Assembly (NCBI GenBank): GCA_017621455.1
Contig: JAGATC010000014.1
Coordinates: 58,806 to 122,805 of the forward strand
Reading direction: 5' to 3'
Origin: Alistipes sp.
Lineage (GTDB): Bacteria; Bacteroidota; Bacteroidia; Bacteroidales; Rikenellaceae
DNA: 64,000 nt
Shown here: one piece after another, positions 34,701 to 43,441 of the stretch
Numbering within the stretch: position 1 is the stretch's first letter
Layout of the letters: the number at the start of each line of letters is the position of its first letter
Notes under the pieces: model-generated
Told to the model about the DNA's origin: nothing
Databases searched by the model: none
The model's input: only the letters and a program-made list of their open reading frames with translations
Position numbers and translations under genes: made by a program

Positions 34701-37700
34701 ATGCTTGAGCTTGCCCAGCAGATGGAGCGCGATGCCGAGAGCACCGCTGTGCGCAGATGGCTGGAGTCGAAGGCTGCCGTACGTAAGACACGCACACGCA
34801 AAATGTACGACGACCTTATCAAGGAGCAGAAGAAGGTGGTGAGCGAGATGGAGGCTGAGAGCAAGGGGAAGCGTACAAATAAGAACTACGGCAAGGCTGT
34901 AGATGCTATCCTCCAGGGTCAGGCTCATGAGTCACTGCCTATAGAAGACCAAATCCTTGTAGACATTGCCCTCGGGCAGAAGCTCCGTTGGGAGGATGAG
35001 AAGGATGGTAAGCGTAGAGGCTTGAAGAGTAAGCTCGGCTTGCGTAGTGCCAAGGCTGAGGGTATGCGTGGTGTTACAGGTGGCAATACCTACGTAGAGG
35101 ACTACGTGGCAGCTGTGATGGAGCGCAATAATGGCTATGAGAACGACATCGACGACAACGATGTGCGTAATGCCGTAATTGAGGTATTCGGGGCATATCC
35201 ATCACGAAAGGCAGCCCTCGAGGAACTAAGCCGTCGCTATCCTGACACAGCGATTAATGAGGCCACAGAGGCTCTCGACCGCCTGGAGTATGAGCGCAAT
35301 GAGGCTCTTGCACAGATTGATGCCGACCTCCGCGAGGAGCTTGCCGATGCCGAGGCTAACCCCGCCAAGTATGAGCGTGTCTATGAGGAGGAGAGTAGTT
35401 GGAATGCGCAGTTCGACATTTACACAGGGGCGTTGCAGAAGGCGCGTAACGAGCTATCGCGTGCTCAGCGTGACATGGAGAGGGTGAAGCTCACACAGCG
35501 CGAGAAGGCCGCAGCGATGAATGCCGTGAGGAGTGCTATCACCGAGATGCTGCGCGGTGACCTTGGTCGTTACACCCGCAAGCGCGATATTCAGGCGCTG
35601 ATGAATGCCGTCAACGAGGCGCAGACGATGTATGCGATGATGTGTGCCGTAGATAAAGCGCTGATGACAATAAATGACCTACGCCTACGCAAGGAGAAAG
35701 CACGTATGAACAACCTCCTTAAGCTACGCATCGTGCTTAATGAGACCAACCTCGACCCGCTCATTTTCATGGAAAACATCATGAAGAGTGGCAAGAGCAC
35801 CGTGTCTGCCGTGCGTAGACTCATGGATAACTACTGGCGAGGAGTCAATGCCTCGGGCGTAGATGTGGCCAAGGGTGTAGATGGCGACACTGGTATCGTT
35901 ATGCAGTTTATCCGTGACCATGTTTACTATGATAAGCTATTTGGCACAACGGGTGTCACAGCAGAAGCGATTGCAGAGTACTGCGACAGACTACGTAAGG
36001 AGCTACGTGGCGAGGAGACGGGCCAGGAATCATTACTTAATACAAAGCAGATAAATACATTCTCTGAGGAGTTGCGTGAGCGCATGGAGGAGGCTGTATC
36101 TCTCATTGAGGGCTACCTCAATGTGCAGAGTGAGCTCAAGGGTATGGATATATACTCAGGAGTATCTAACGCTCAGCAGGAGATAGAGAGCATCCAAGCG
36201 GAGATAAAGAAACTGAATGAAGAGATTAAGGAGCTCACAGACCAGAAAGTGGCAGTTACTGATGGTCGTATCGTAGATGCCAAGAAGGAGATTGAGGCAA
36301 GGAAGAAGGAGATACAGCGACTCAACCGCGAGATAGCGAGTGCGCGTATAAATAATGCGGGCGTGTACATTGGTGACATGCCTAAACTTATAGAGCGCAT
36401 GTATCAGCTCAATAGTAGCCTCGAGAGCATCCTTAAGGGAGGTAGAGCAGACCTCTCAGCGTTCAACGCCAAGAAGGAAAAGCGACGCAAGGAACTTGTC
36501 AATATGACATTGGAGGCTATAGATGCTTCAGAAGAGGCGATGTCAAAGGATTATCCCGAGTATAGCGCATGGCAGAAGATTCGTGCCAGTGGTGTGGTAC
36601 ACTTCTTTACACAGCATCTTGGTAGCATGGACCACATGCTCCGCAGAGCAGATAGGAATGCTCCTAATGGCGAGGGTATATTGCATAACTTCTTTATGCC
36701 ACGATTGATAAAGGCTAAGAACGCTATGTACACGGGCATTATGGAGATTGCAGACAGAATGTCGGCAAAGACTAAGGCTCTCTTTGGGAAGGAGTTTAAC
36801 AGCCTTATGCGCAAGGCAGAGGGTATAATCTTGGGCGAAATCTCCGTAACCCACGCAGATGGGAAGAAAGAGACCTATGAGTACACGCTCTCTAATGCTC
36901 TCTACACTTTGGCAATATGGGACCAGCCTAACGGTCGGGAGTCACTCCGTAGACAGGGTTTCACAGATGAGCATATAAACCAGCTGCGCGAGTGGCTTAA
37001 AGCCAACGACCCCAAGTGGCTTGAGTTTGAGGAGTGGGTAGTAAACGACCTACTACCATCGATACGCACCAAGTATAACAAGGTGTACCGCGAGATAAAT
37101 GGAGTAGATATGGACTTCGTAGATGCCTACTTCCCTATACGCCGTCTGGATAGCTCTATACCTCAGAGCGTAGATATTGCAGCTCCCGATTTCGAGAATA
37201 AGCCCTCTGTGATGACAGGCGCGATAATCAAGCGTACAAATAATAAGCTACCTATAGATGTGCGCACCTCATTCTTCGGGGCGCTACAAGACCATGTTAA
37301 GGAGATGGAGGAGTGGGCAGCGATGGCTCCCATCATCCAGGACTTTAATATGATACTCTCTAATCCCAAGGTGCGCAAGGCGATGGATGCTGTAGACGAG
37401 CGCTTCTTCAAGGACTTCTCGGACGCAGCAAAGGTGGCTACGCTAAACTATACTGGCGATAAGAGAAAATTGGATAACTTGTTCTGGCAGATGGCGCTAC
37501 GTACATGGGCGTCACGCCTCCTTGGCTTCAAGGCGTTCACAGCGCTCAAGCAGCTAACATCAAGCGTGCTCTTTATGCCATATAGCGCAAATCCCAAGTA
37601 TATGGGACGCCTCATTTGGTACTACCTGGGATTTGGAGGCAAGGGCACTCTTACGGATGCGATGTTTGAGAAGATAGGTCTCGGTAACCTTGTTGTAAAA

Positions 37701-39401
37701 TCCGAGGGAGAGCCTTGGTTTAACATTAAGTGGGCAATGGAGAACTCTCCAATGTTTAGACGTCGCTGGGAGAGCGGTGTTGCGGGTAATGATATATTCC
37801 AGCGTGAGCTTAAGTATAATGAGCGCACGTGGTGGGGGCGCTTAGTACGTCGTGCAGGAGAGATTATAGATGACGTTCAGCACCTTGCTATGAGTCCTAT
37901 CGCGTTGGTTGATGCCTACACCGTGGCAGCGGGTATGCGTGCCATCTACGACTTTGAGATGACCAACCTTCTCAAGCAGGGGTACAGCGAGACTGAGGCA
38001 CGTAGGATTGCCATGCTCCGTGCGGAGGTGGCAGCAAATAAGACACAGCAGTCGAGTGAGAGTGAGTATCTTGCTCCTATACAGAAGAATGGTGGATTTA
38101 TATCCGCATTTACAATCTTCCAGAATGCTCCCTTTGCACAGGGTAGAATGATTGCAGAGGCATGGAATGAGCTAACGAGAGATTATAAAAAGGAGATAGA
38201 GTTTATCTATAAGCAGGAGCTTGCGCGTATCAAGCGCGAGAATGCTGCGGAGATAGAGGCTGTCGAGGCAACCATCGCCAAGGAGAAGGAGGCGGGTGTA
38301 ATCACCAACACCGAGGAGGAGAATATACGCAGAGCGCAGCTCATGAAACCCATAAACGAGCGTATGGAGCGCGAGGCACAAGCAAATGCAGATAAGCGTG
38401 AGAACAAAGCCAAATTGAAGGCCACACGCACTCTTATCTATAATGCTTTCTTCGGCCAGGCTATATTCAACCTTGCGGGTCAACTCCCATACTTACTCTT
38501 TGGCGATGATGACGAGAAGAAGAGAAAGATAAGGGAAGAGTTGACCTGGTTGATGCTCTTCGCGCCTATGGGGACAGTAGTGGGAGGTGGTCAGCTAATG
38601 TCAATATTGGGAGGCCATAAGGTAGAGTTTTCGGGAGCACTTACAGAGCTCCAGGATGGCATAAATGACATCGTAGAAACAGCACAAAAAGAGGGTATCT
38701 TTGATGCCATGCTCGTTGCGGGAGACTTCTTAGTGAAGAAGGGCTTAGGCTTAGACCTCGATTCTTTCTATAAGGTGTATTCAGGTATCGAGAATATGTT
38801 TGAGGATGGCATGTCTGCCGAGGCTATGCTTCTTGCCCTCAATGGCCCCGAGAGTCAGGTGCGTCTCCTCGCGGGAGACCGTAAGGAGGGAGAGACTGTC
38901 GAGGAGTATGTCACACGTAATATGCGTCTATACACTATCTTCAGTGACCCCGAGTATAGCGACTACTACAATACCAAGGTTTCCTTCATCGGTGATGAGC
39001 CTGCGGGACGCATGACAAAGAAGCAGATGCGCGAGATGCGCAAACAGTATGACCAGGCGTACCGTAGCGATGTTATGCGTAACAAAGGACGCAAGGATGA
39101 GTGGAAGGAGTTTGTTGAGTTAGAGGAGAAGTATGCGGAGGCTATGGAGCATCTGTTCAAGAGCAGTAAGCCAAGAAGGAATAGTGGCTATGTCGATGGC
39201 AAATACCACGCACCCATAGATGGGTTGAGCGAGGAGGATTTCAGCACACTCAAATACCTCGCACTCTACGCAACAGAAACGATGAAGTATGCCGAGAACT
39301 ACATAGGCCAAGATGAGGATACATACCTCGAGTTAGTACGCGCGGAGGCGGAAGCAAAGCGTGAGTTTATGGAAGAGTATAACAAAATTATAGATAAGTA
39401 A
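25701..39401 (+). CDS. Giant polyvalent internal virion protein (4566 residues)
   Basis: A single open frame of 13.7 kb. Visible parts: an N-terminal helical region; a gluzincin-like metallopeptidase, HEFLH at 1214-1218 with a downstream acidic EEEIVADFAGYL helix; the NGKDTNLTPEQWVNVRTKAF module near 1400-1425; an ADP-ribosyltransferase-like module with VFHGT at 1628-1632; a GDAGEGRAVAWIRFGET/VIDEIQSKRH module near 2040-2080; a toxin-like KPMKLYGAKVIKKQKTHGFK module near 2400; a second HEFAH at 2806-2810; long coiled coils at about 3490-3550; and a C-terminal LPD38-type membrane-interacting region at about 4130-4360. It is probably packaged and ejected with the DNA. Single functions are inferred from motifs. 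Confidence 0.85.
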   Translation: MAKKDLLQRAAEISAQNTQSKPQGVGVNTENDLLKRAEQISAEQAERAEQMARMQLEQDLSGMVTRGMQRGLHTTMGQAYSAPRALDNIIPATPAEAAVARSVDNARMEGLYKVEEERLKPLMDYLEAAELPEGYTAPNGQNIPHGEALIDLVGANAGVTDTGPLYTNTNRLRAMYMLDPELAKGSTQVPWNEKYPQPTAPIMTPAEDGLYHIGDNTYTRDDMINVLAGYIPSAQHERLLKRNKYYRDDYARTLGYKNWDDAYNRRMESLLDDLDYIEGLIKEETNRLSDEYIEEHGRPYSSKATSDYYTATKAGNAADAIIVVHNARDYIRSLINNDFKSGFFENFDPYTMASLGIVDSHYIISRAIRNKQEQEERNGLAEPITDYIVGAWGVMEEANAIQKEMLRPERSFWNKVGGGVGTSVEILPQFALGMGLTGGIGSGVNLGGQTLSQFFKNSSKRAIGSYIGKKAGIYAARSAVAAPATPMMWSNYVQRRNQQFSLDADGNLVKEEKPWAKDLGIAYVETLNEYFSEYLGYGASRLIDVSPTVIGRVVGFDKWAGKLGLDNAMTYVRAFTPSPKTRAIWRNMGFSGAITEAPSEILGDFMSSLMLAPFSEEHGFKQFADPQYWKEMYLTTAIFGGAMSLPSLPGQVKAAYDTNKNIKARDAAMGRIQDEELRNNLKSVMSLDSIEEMSQAMVDLHIGDLSPDQAAAALEYVSNATLVKVATGEMMEDQRMAQMAGLTNILPKLTYKGKDGSLTTDELIEVTDKKGRKLYVVAGDVNNTSDTSMLKCATFDSEGNVVTESLLASEVIGINRSTMDAQWVGAYERIFGAELAVGRLQEIEGARRSMENPSGEVVRAHYLRNGLKVYNTGEEVTLVDGRTATVETLLDNGHYLVRSMNPETQQEEMVDIPFMQVLQPENAMAEAQKKMYADSLNKVAEDIVEEEVTEQSEGMQEEAEEQIDAIEEQIEEMPQQVPTREDGKVDYNAIDDPKLYAAQFAKDMGDEATAKKRVGVMAQQARAQAEKLRAKSETLTDANEIIDTNAKADALEAKADFYDKVAAEYTAKEKKSKEEVFKSGDAVEYEGRIAEVVAPEGNDVMIRDARGNYMVVPPAALTRVAEMSTTEVEPEMQEDESLIVETESGLVQNVFGKLLDKRTARIIDAMAKALGLKVVFVERVRTQAGTFANADIQGNVVRMSWSQRGKAIPFLAGHEFLHRMKNMSEEAYNEFKQSVIENLGEEEWKRRVDAMRANYEAHNAIAQRTGKPLLTYDDALLEEEIVADFAGYLVHTHHAFDIYLQRQEQQKTQKFNLFRWLRDVFAYLRDWYKRLGARTEAQRMKEMVDKLNETIDRAIADAKKNGVNLSNEQKYSISATEMAEIEAERRSIIETAKANGTYLKAPNGKDTNLTPEQWVNVRTKAFKEWFGDWEKAARIEKLRNSENVFISGNEIAPSDDMKKYRKNALEYGKTIRGEYVNTDTGSSIVINKDSLTEVLHHDGSNIAHIQSIAAIPQMVESGIYITSEPVSETASKKLRNAKMAHYYVCGLNIGDVPYTVKFVVAEFESGEKYYDHSLTEIEKGELLNRAELSSTVAESKTPISDVKDKRLISILQTNSSKIVDENGEPKEVFHGTPNDFYVFGEDVSSKRPWTYEDTFYFTDSEKNAKTYGGRIVGAFLNIRNPYVYDFEGRSWRNLKFDIAVTYGRDNSILASGFATKEEAQAWLENFKKENPEHYAVKDENGRYLIVNENTITGQAGLTTDEQTQTAKAEGYDGNIQKNISDTAGGEWVVGEDGVAREVVDPEVLKPRTNYVVYDSRQIKSSTENVGTYDATNPDIRYSLSQPIFYSNADYAVRGIKQEKATPEQWLKMIEKNGGLKAGEDKWLGLSDWLKASDKKTLTKDEVLQYIAENDIQIEEVSYGAVADISREEIYESAEFAELRESLTEYDEDDNPYINRERYDELRSESYDFVDGFSLDYWGEELEVNSPAAAATYLGLTNADKEINETRLGYTTQGLTNKREIALVVPTIEPWNTSDNIHFGDAGEGRAVAWIRFGETTDADGKRVLVIDEIQSKRHQAGREEGYRDEATYKKEKAKLDELEVELMQRRKQLIQRLNDKYGSFDNYLKSETRGWRTGLYPNEEVMTPEEIAEYNATDLESNTIPMARQLREKYLEGIPSAPFEKNWAELAMKRMLRYAAENGFDKVAWTTGDQQADRYNMSNYFNSIKRFDIESMPGRRFELIGSSSIGVNVDEEGKIISSSMSELEGKPLADVVGKEMAVKMMQMENNTSLEDADLKIGGSGMKAFYDQMLPSFVRKYAKKWGATVGEVTMPDLEENNTMHSVDVTPAMRESVMQGQPKFSLSEVNARFNEELATLTEENKDKVNLSLGMPSDILLAAGVVNKPMKLYGAKVIKKQKTHGFKLSELENLPMAVAYPIAVFNNYQKDDNRSVLTELTTDDGNFLVSLNVGKDQDIDFNIVATVFGKGSEKIVDWINKGYATYIDKEKALNYLHHSAPIAEALSNPRLISTTKVIQNFENPKIEPRFSLQDAETEKIFAAAKEKFGTTYDMREAGWILPDGSMLDFSGRHQVRGGDTSFLNGDRTVDHREIADIAYDFDENETGVETDMGDFLDRGAIRIDSNAGAINLNVAPTKAQKDRLKRLIERNDGYVYIDFGKGWDTEHYAEYEAARASRVLGDIDRYFDEGIKPTGNVRFSLSSVEDEKFQRKTAFLTDLMREYNIPLPTFIAQTSDEFLSMVKDYFKLTDDEVKKYEDRIKAMDGTYVPEDDIILMNGGVIRYKEQMSGCVRHEFAHYNSKYYLFDEIRMLANSFSEDVLKKVQEEYLKNYTFEELGKEGVINEIISYLSEEPTMQEIIAIFEGRLAIDEYIEKLQDLIEQREDIKQKEVYIATLPLVKKNIELQKQQYGEEKGRIIVIPRPNTIRQNVSTYARGSSSSYTDGNSKAQPRSAEADRRGESANAQEVDYRHSLEEIINTPSDEEHKTQMLELAQQMERDAESTAVRRWLESKAAVRKTRTRKMYDDLIKEQKKVVSEMEAESKGKRTNKNYGKAVDAILQGQAHESLPIEDQILVDIALGQKLRWEDEKDGKRRGLKSKLGLRSAKAEGMRGVTGGNTYVEDYVAAVMERNNGYENDIDDNDVRNAVIEVFGAYPSRKAALEELSRRYPDTAINEATEALDRLEYERNEALAQIDADLREELADAEANPAKYERVYEEESSWNAQFDIYTGALQKARNELSRAQRDMERVKLTQREKAAAMNAVRSAITEMLRGDLGRYTRKRDIQALMNAVNEAQTMYAMMCAVDKALMTINDLRLRKEKARMNNLLKLRIVLNETNLDPLIFMENIMKSGKSTVSAVRRLMDNYWRGVNASGVDVAKGVDGDTGIVMQFIRDHVYYDKLFGTTGVTAEAIAEYCDRLRKELRGEETGQESLLNTKQINTFSEELRERMEEAVSLIEGYLNVQSELKGMDIYSGVSNAQQEIESIQAEIKKLNEEIKELTDQKVAVTDGRIVDAKKEIEARKKEIQRLNREIASARINNAGVYIGDMPKLIERMYQLNSSLESILKGGRADLSAFNAKKEKRRKELVNMTLEAIDASEEAMSKDYPEYSAWQKIRASGVVHFFTQHLGSMDHMLRRADRNAPNGEGILHNFFMPRLIKAKNAMYTGIMEIADRMSAKTKALFGKEFNSLMRKAEGIILGEISVTHADGKKETYEYTLSNALYTLAIWDQPNGRESLRRQGFTDEHINQLREWLKANDPKWLEFEEWVVNDLLPSIRTKYNKVYREINGVDMDFVDAYFPIRRLDSSIPQSVDIAAPDFENKPSVMTGAIIKRTNNKLPIDVRTSFFGALQDHVKEMEEWAAMAPIIQDFNMILSNPKVRKAMDAVDERFFKDFSDAAKVATLNYTGDKRKLDNLFWQMALRTWASRLLGFKAFTALKQLTSSVLFMPYSANPKYMGRLIWYYLGFGGKGTLTDAMFEKIGLGNLVVKSEGEPWFNIKWAMENSPMFRRRWESGVAGNDIFQRELKYNERTWWGRLVRRAGEIIDDVQHLAMSPIALVDAYTVAAGMRAIYDFEMTNLLKQGYSETEARRIAMLRAEVAANKTQQSSESEYLAPIQKNGGFISAFTIFQNAPFAQGRMIAEAWNELTRDYKKEIEFIYKQELARIKRENAAEIEAVEATIAKEKEAGVITNTEEENIRRAQLMKPINERMEREAQANADKRENKAKLKATRTLIYNAFFGQAIFNLAGQLPYLLFGDDDEKKRKIREELTWLMLFAPMGTVVGGGQLMSILGGHKVEFSGALTELQDGINDIVETAQKEGIFDAMLVAGDFLVKKGLGLDLDSFYKVYSGIENMFEDGMSAEAMLLALNGPESQVRLLAGDRKEGETVEEYVTRNMRLYTIFSDPEYSDYYNTKVSFIGDEPAGRMTKKQMREMRKQYDQAYRSDVMRNKGRKDEWKEFVELEEKYAEAMEHLFKSSKPRRNSGYVDGKYHAPIDGLSEEDFSTLKYLALYATETMKYAENYIGQDEDTYLELVRAEAEAKREFMEEYNKIIDK

Positions 39402-39403
39402 CC

Positions 39404-41425
39404 ATGAATCTTAGTGAACGAGACCTTGCTCGTATTGCCAAGCATCCGAGCAAGAAGGCCACAAAGGGTGTGGCGCAGAGCATAAAGGAGTCAAGGGGGT
39501 GGAAGCGCTCAAAGGAGTACCGCCTCCTCCTTGAGAAGTGTCGTAACGACTGGGAGTCTATGCGCGTGCTCCGCGAGGAGCATAAGCGCAACCAGCGTTA
39601 TAAGAATGGTCATCAGTGGGATGACCTCATCCTCGACCCCGACAACCCCACAAGATATATCGCGGAGAAGGAGTATATCTCACGCCAGGGAAAGACCGCT
39701 GTGCAGAACAACCTCATTCAGCAGATTGACCGTAACATCCACGGCCAGGCATTGTCTAACCCCACGCAGCCTGTGGTGGTGAGTCGCAGCGAGGATGACA
39801 CCTCATATAGCGAGATGCTCACCAACACCTTGCAGTATGGCTTCAAGCTCAACCGCTATAGCACGCTCAAGACCGCAGCCCTCGAGTCGCTCGTATCTGC
39901 GGGATTCTGCGTGGCAAAGGTGGGTTATGGTCTATGGTCTACGAAGAATCGTAGCGACGTGAAGATAGAGTATGTAAACTTCAATCGTCTCTTCTTCAAC
40001 CAGGATGCCGAGAAACCTGACCTTGAGGACTTGGAGCGCATAGGCGAGATTCACGACTACACGTGGAACGAGATGCGCTACAACTTCTTCACCGGCAAGG
40101 AGAGCGATATGAAGGCACTACGAGAGGAGTACCGAGGTGTTATGGATGAGCTTGCGCAGCTCGAGAGCGACACTGCTGAGAATAACCTCCGCTACCTCGA
40201 CTTCTTTGTGTCGTCGCACAACAACAAGTACCGCGTATTTGAGGTGTGGACACGCGAGGCACGCAACGTAGAGTGGGTATGGGATAAGGCCAAGGGCGAG
40301 GAGATCATCGACGAGGTGAACGGACACGCCTACTATGAGGCTATCAACGAGGCACGACGTATACAGCTTATGGCCTACGGCTTCAGCGCGGAGGAGGTAG
40401 AGAGCCAGCTTATAGAGCACGAGACGAAGGTAGAGAGCTACTGGGTGGCGCAGTGGCTCACACCCAATGGCATCTGCCTAAAGCGTATGGAGACACCCTA
40501 TGCCCACCAGTCACACCCTTACATCGTAGGCTCTATGCCTCGCATCGATGGCGTGGTGACGCCGCTATACTCGCACCTGCGCGATATTCAGCGTACCATC
40601 AACCGCCACCTTACTCTCATAGACTATGCCCTCGCACACTCGGCAAAGGGTGTTCTTATGGTGCCCTCGAGTATGCTTCAGCATACCACGCTTGATGAGA
40701 TTAGGCGAGAATACTCCTCTACCAATGGTTGTCTCGTCTTTGACGATAGTAAGGCTGTGGTAAACAAGCCAACACAGCTGACCACCTCACCAATTCCTGC
40801 CGGTACCTTCGACTTCATCAACACGGAGATAAAGCAGCTACAGGAGGTGAGTGGCCTCTCGGGTGCTCTCTCGGGGCAGATAGCCAAGAGTGGCACGCCC
40901 TCATCGCTATATGCGCAGCAAGCACAAAACTCTATGCTCAACTTCGTGCTCCTCTTCGAGTGCTTCCGTGAGTTTAACGCGATGGTCGCAGAGAAGACGC
41001 TACGCACGCAGATGCAGTATTACACCACACGTCGTCACGTAGACATCTCGGGGCAGGCGTATAACGACACTGCGGTATATTATGAGCCAGAGGCCATAAA
41101 CAAGATTATCGACTGGAATATCGTAGTAACGGAGGCTACAGACACGCCTATCTTCCGACAGATGGCCGACGATATGTTGTGGAAGCTCTTCGAGATGAAG
41201 GCTATCAACGTGGAGATGCTCCTCGATAATTCATCATTGCCCTTTGCGCAGAAGCTCCTCGCGGAGGTACGTGCAGCACAGCAGCAGATGCAGGAGGGCA
41301 ATGCTGCGATGGCGCAGCAGACGCTCGGAGGTATGGATATGGCGACACTACAGCAACAGATGGGGGGAGGTGCCGTGCCGACACAGGCGATGGCATCCTT
41401 ATATGACCAGATGGGGCAAGCATAA
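39404..41425 (+). CDS. Portal protein
   Basis: 673 residues. The N-terminal FYxGxQW-like block (RYKNGHQWDD), long helices, the strand LSGQIAKSGTPSSLYAQQAQ and a Gln/Met-rich tail (QQMQEGNAAMAQQT) fit podovirus-type portal proteins. It would form the dodecameric DNA entry ring at the capsid vertex. It starts two bases after the giant gene and is followed by a bidirectional terminator shared with the large terminase. Confidence 0.85.
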   Translation: MNLSERDLARIAKHPSKKATKGVAQSIKESRGWKRSKEYRLLLEKCRNDWESMRVLREEHKRNQRYKNGHQWDDLILDPDNPTRYIAEKEYISRQGKTAVQNNLIQQIDRNIHGQALSNPTQPVVVSRSEDDTSYSEMLTNTLQYGFKLNRYSTLKTAALESLVSAGFCVAKVGYGLWSTKNRSDVKIEYVNFNRLFFNQDAEKPDLEDLERIGEIHDYTWNEMRYNFFTGKESDMKALREEYRGVMDELAQLESDTAENNLRYLDFFVSSHNNKYRVFEVWTREARNVEWVWDKAKGEEIIDEVNGHAYYEAINEARRIQLMAYGFSAEEVESQLIEHETKVESYWVAQWLTPNGICLKRMETPYAHQSHPYIVGSMPRIDGVVTPLYSHLRDIQRTINRHLTLIDYALAHSAKGVLMVPSSMLQHTTLDEIRREYSSTNGCLVFDDSKAVVNKPTQLTTSPIPAGTFDFINTEIKQLQEVSGLSGALSGQIAKSGTPSSLYAQQAQNSMLNFVLLFECFREFNAMVAEKTLRTQMQYYTTRRHVDISGQAYNDTAVYYEPEAINKIIDWNIVVTEATDTPIFRQMADDMLWKLFEMKAINVEMLLDNSSLPFAQKLLAEVRAAQQQMQEGNAAMAQQTLGGMDMATLQQQMGGGAVPTQAMASLYDQMGQA

Positions 41426-41438
41426 GCCTAACAAGAAA

Positions 41439-41463
41439 GGGAGTCAGTCGACTCCCTTTTTTT
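41439..41463. terminator. Bidirectional terminator between portal and terminase
   Basis: GGGAGTC 41439-41445 pairs with GACTCCC 41450-41456 and runs into seven Ts. On the minus strand the A-rich left flank gives a shorter T-run. Confidence 0.75.
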
Positions 41464-43441
41464 ACATATCTGCCTCGGTGCGCACCCTCTGTCGTCGCAT
41501 ACCTTGCGCTTTCTCCTCCAATGTGGGAATAGGCGTAGGTATAGGCAGTTTATTAGATACCCATAGGTTGATGGCACTACTTATATAAATATCGTCGTGC
41601 TGACCATCGATAGCACCATAGGAGCCATCCTGCTTGAGCTCATACCATCCGCACTCGTCGAGCATACGCTGGTCACGCTCGATGAAGCCCATCTCTCGGA
41701 GGCCCGCAGTGATGGTGGTGACAAGCTCCGACTTATTCTTACTAGTCCAGAAACCATACTTCGTAGGCAGCCCCTCCTTAATCTTGTTGGGGTCATCTCG
41801 ATAGTATAGGTGCGGGTATACGTGTGCGATGATGTCGAGCACGGTGGATGTGAAGTTACCCTCCGTTTGGAAGGTGTTGAGCACGTTGGCCTCGACAACG
41901 AGGAGAGCGTTGCAGTACCACTTGGCCACCTGCACGGCACGCCACGCTGTGAGGTCTTGGTCCATATGGAAGCGGTATGTTGCCACAAACTCGGGGACAC
42001 CTCCATTCATCATAGGCAGTCTGTCGAGCACACGTATTACGCTCCAGTCGGCCTTGGCTGCCGAGCCACCTATATCCAACGACACCACATAACGGTCATT
42101 ATATAGGCGTGTGGTGTCGGGCTTCTTCCATACATAGAAATCACCCTTGATGAGCTCCTTGAACTGCAAGGAGTTGTTTATGGCCTCTTCACCCGATGGA
42201 GCATCCGCAAACATCTCGCCAATAAATTCGGGCTTCTTCGCAAATACCTCCATCTGCTTGATGTGTAGCGGGTGGTGTGCCTTTCTACCTGATGTGACAA
42301 ATGCCTCATCTGCTGTCGTCGGGAACTGCTCCTGCATATCCCAGTCGTTATCAAATCCCTTACGTTTCTCACGATACCAATGTAATCCCTCAAGTGTTGC
42401 TCCCAAAGAGAATGCCCATAGCTCATAGTCGTTCATAGACTCCACGAACATCTTCATATCCTCATACGACTCGAAGGGGAGCGTGTACATATCAATCTCC
42501 CACCACGCCACGAAGATGGGAGTGTAGGCATTCTCTCCTTTTGTTGCCGAGAGCCACGTGGTGTGGAAGAAGTTACCTGTGCCCTTTGCTGTGGACTCGA
42601 GGGCCACGAGCGTGAAAGGCTCCAGGGGCACAGAGCCCTCAAAGGCATTTACGAAATCACTCGGCTTCCTATTCGTTGTCTCCTTCCAATATCCCACCTC
42701 CGAGCAGTGTACCAGTTTATAGTTACCCGAGTGCAACGAGTTGGGGCGCTCCATAGAGCCGATGTATATCACACATCCTCTATCTACTATCTGCTTATTC
42801 TTCGATGACCCCTCGAATGCTCGGAACTTGATGTCGAGGATATCCTTGGGGTGTCTCTCAGCAACAAGCGTGTACATACTGCGGATGTTACGCGCAGCCT
42901 CCTCGATATGTGTGGCGATGACGCTATTCCAATTCTTGCGATGGAAGAGCTGTATCCACGCGCAGAAGAGCTGTATGAGCGTAGAGCCTCCCCACTGACG
43001 AGCCTTAACGAGGATGACACGTATGGGCCTTAGGGAGAATGCTTGCTCAACCAATACTTTAAGTAGCTTGCGTTGTGCCTTGCGTAGCTTAAACTTAACC
43101 TCCTGTCCCGATGTTTTATCGAAGATGGTGGCACACGTAGCTGCCCAATACTCAAAGTCATACTTCACGCGGAGGCGAAAGAGCACATCGTACACCTCGT
43201 CGTGTGTGAGATGCTTGGCCTCTATATACTCCTCAAGGCACGAATAGTCGAGCATCTCCTTTATGGCAGATGCCGTAGATATGTACTTCGGTATCAGGAT
43301 ATACTTACCCTCGGATGTGAGATTTAGGCGCACACGCTCTATGGGGGAGCCTATGCCTGTTAGAGGGTCGTACTCGGAGAAGAGGGCGTCGAAGTGCCTC
43401 TTATTCTCCTCGATGATATGTAATACTTCACTTTCGCTCAT
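41462..43441 (-). CDS. terL: Large terminase subunit (TerL)
   Basis: 659 residues. The ATPase half has the deviant Walker A KARQWGGST at 146-154 and a Walker-B-like segment LVHCSEVGYW. The nuclease half has RYVVSLDIGG with the first metal-binding Asp and later acidic residues such as YGAIDGQHDD near the C-terminus. It packages DNA through the portal. Unusually it is on the strand opposite to portal and capsid genes. Confidence 0.92.
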   Translation of the reverse strand: MSESEVLHIIEENKRHFDALFSEYDPLTGIGSPIERVRLNLTSEGKYILIPKYISTASAIKEMLDYSCLEEYIEAKHLTHDEVYDVLFRLRVKYDFEYWAATCATIFDKTSGQEVKFKLRKAQRKLLKVLVEQAFSLRPIRVILVKARQWGGSTLIQLFCAWIQLFHRKNWNSVIATHIEEAARNIRSMYTLVAERHPKDILDIKFRAFEGSSKNKQIVDRGCVIYIGSMERPNSLHSGNYKLVHCSEVGYWKETTNRKPSDFVNAFEGSVPLEPFTLVALESTAKGTGNFFHTTWLSATKGENAYTPIFVAWWEIDMYTLPFESYEDMKMFVESMNDYELWAFSLGATLEGLHWYREKRKGFDNDWDMQEQFPTTADEAFVTSGRKAHHPLHIKQMEVFAKKPEFIGEMFADAPSGEEAINNSLQFKELIKGDFYVWKKPDTTRLYNDRYVVSLDIGGSAAKADWSVIRVLDRLPMMNGGVPEFVATYRFHMDQDLTAWRAVQVAKWYCNALLVVEANVLNTFQTEGNFTSTVLDIIAHVYPHLYYRDDPNKIKEGLPTKYGFWTSKNKSELVTTITAGLREMGFIERDQRMLDECGWYELKQDGSYGAIDGQHDDIYISSAINLWVSNKLPIPTPIPTLEEKAQGMRRQRVRTEADM

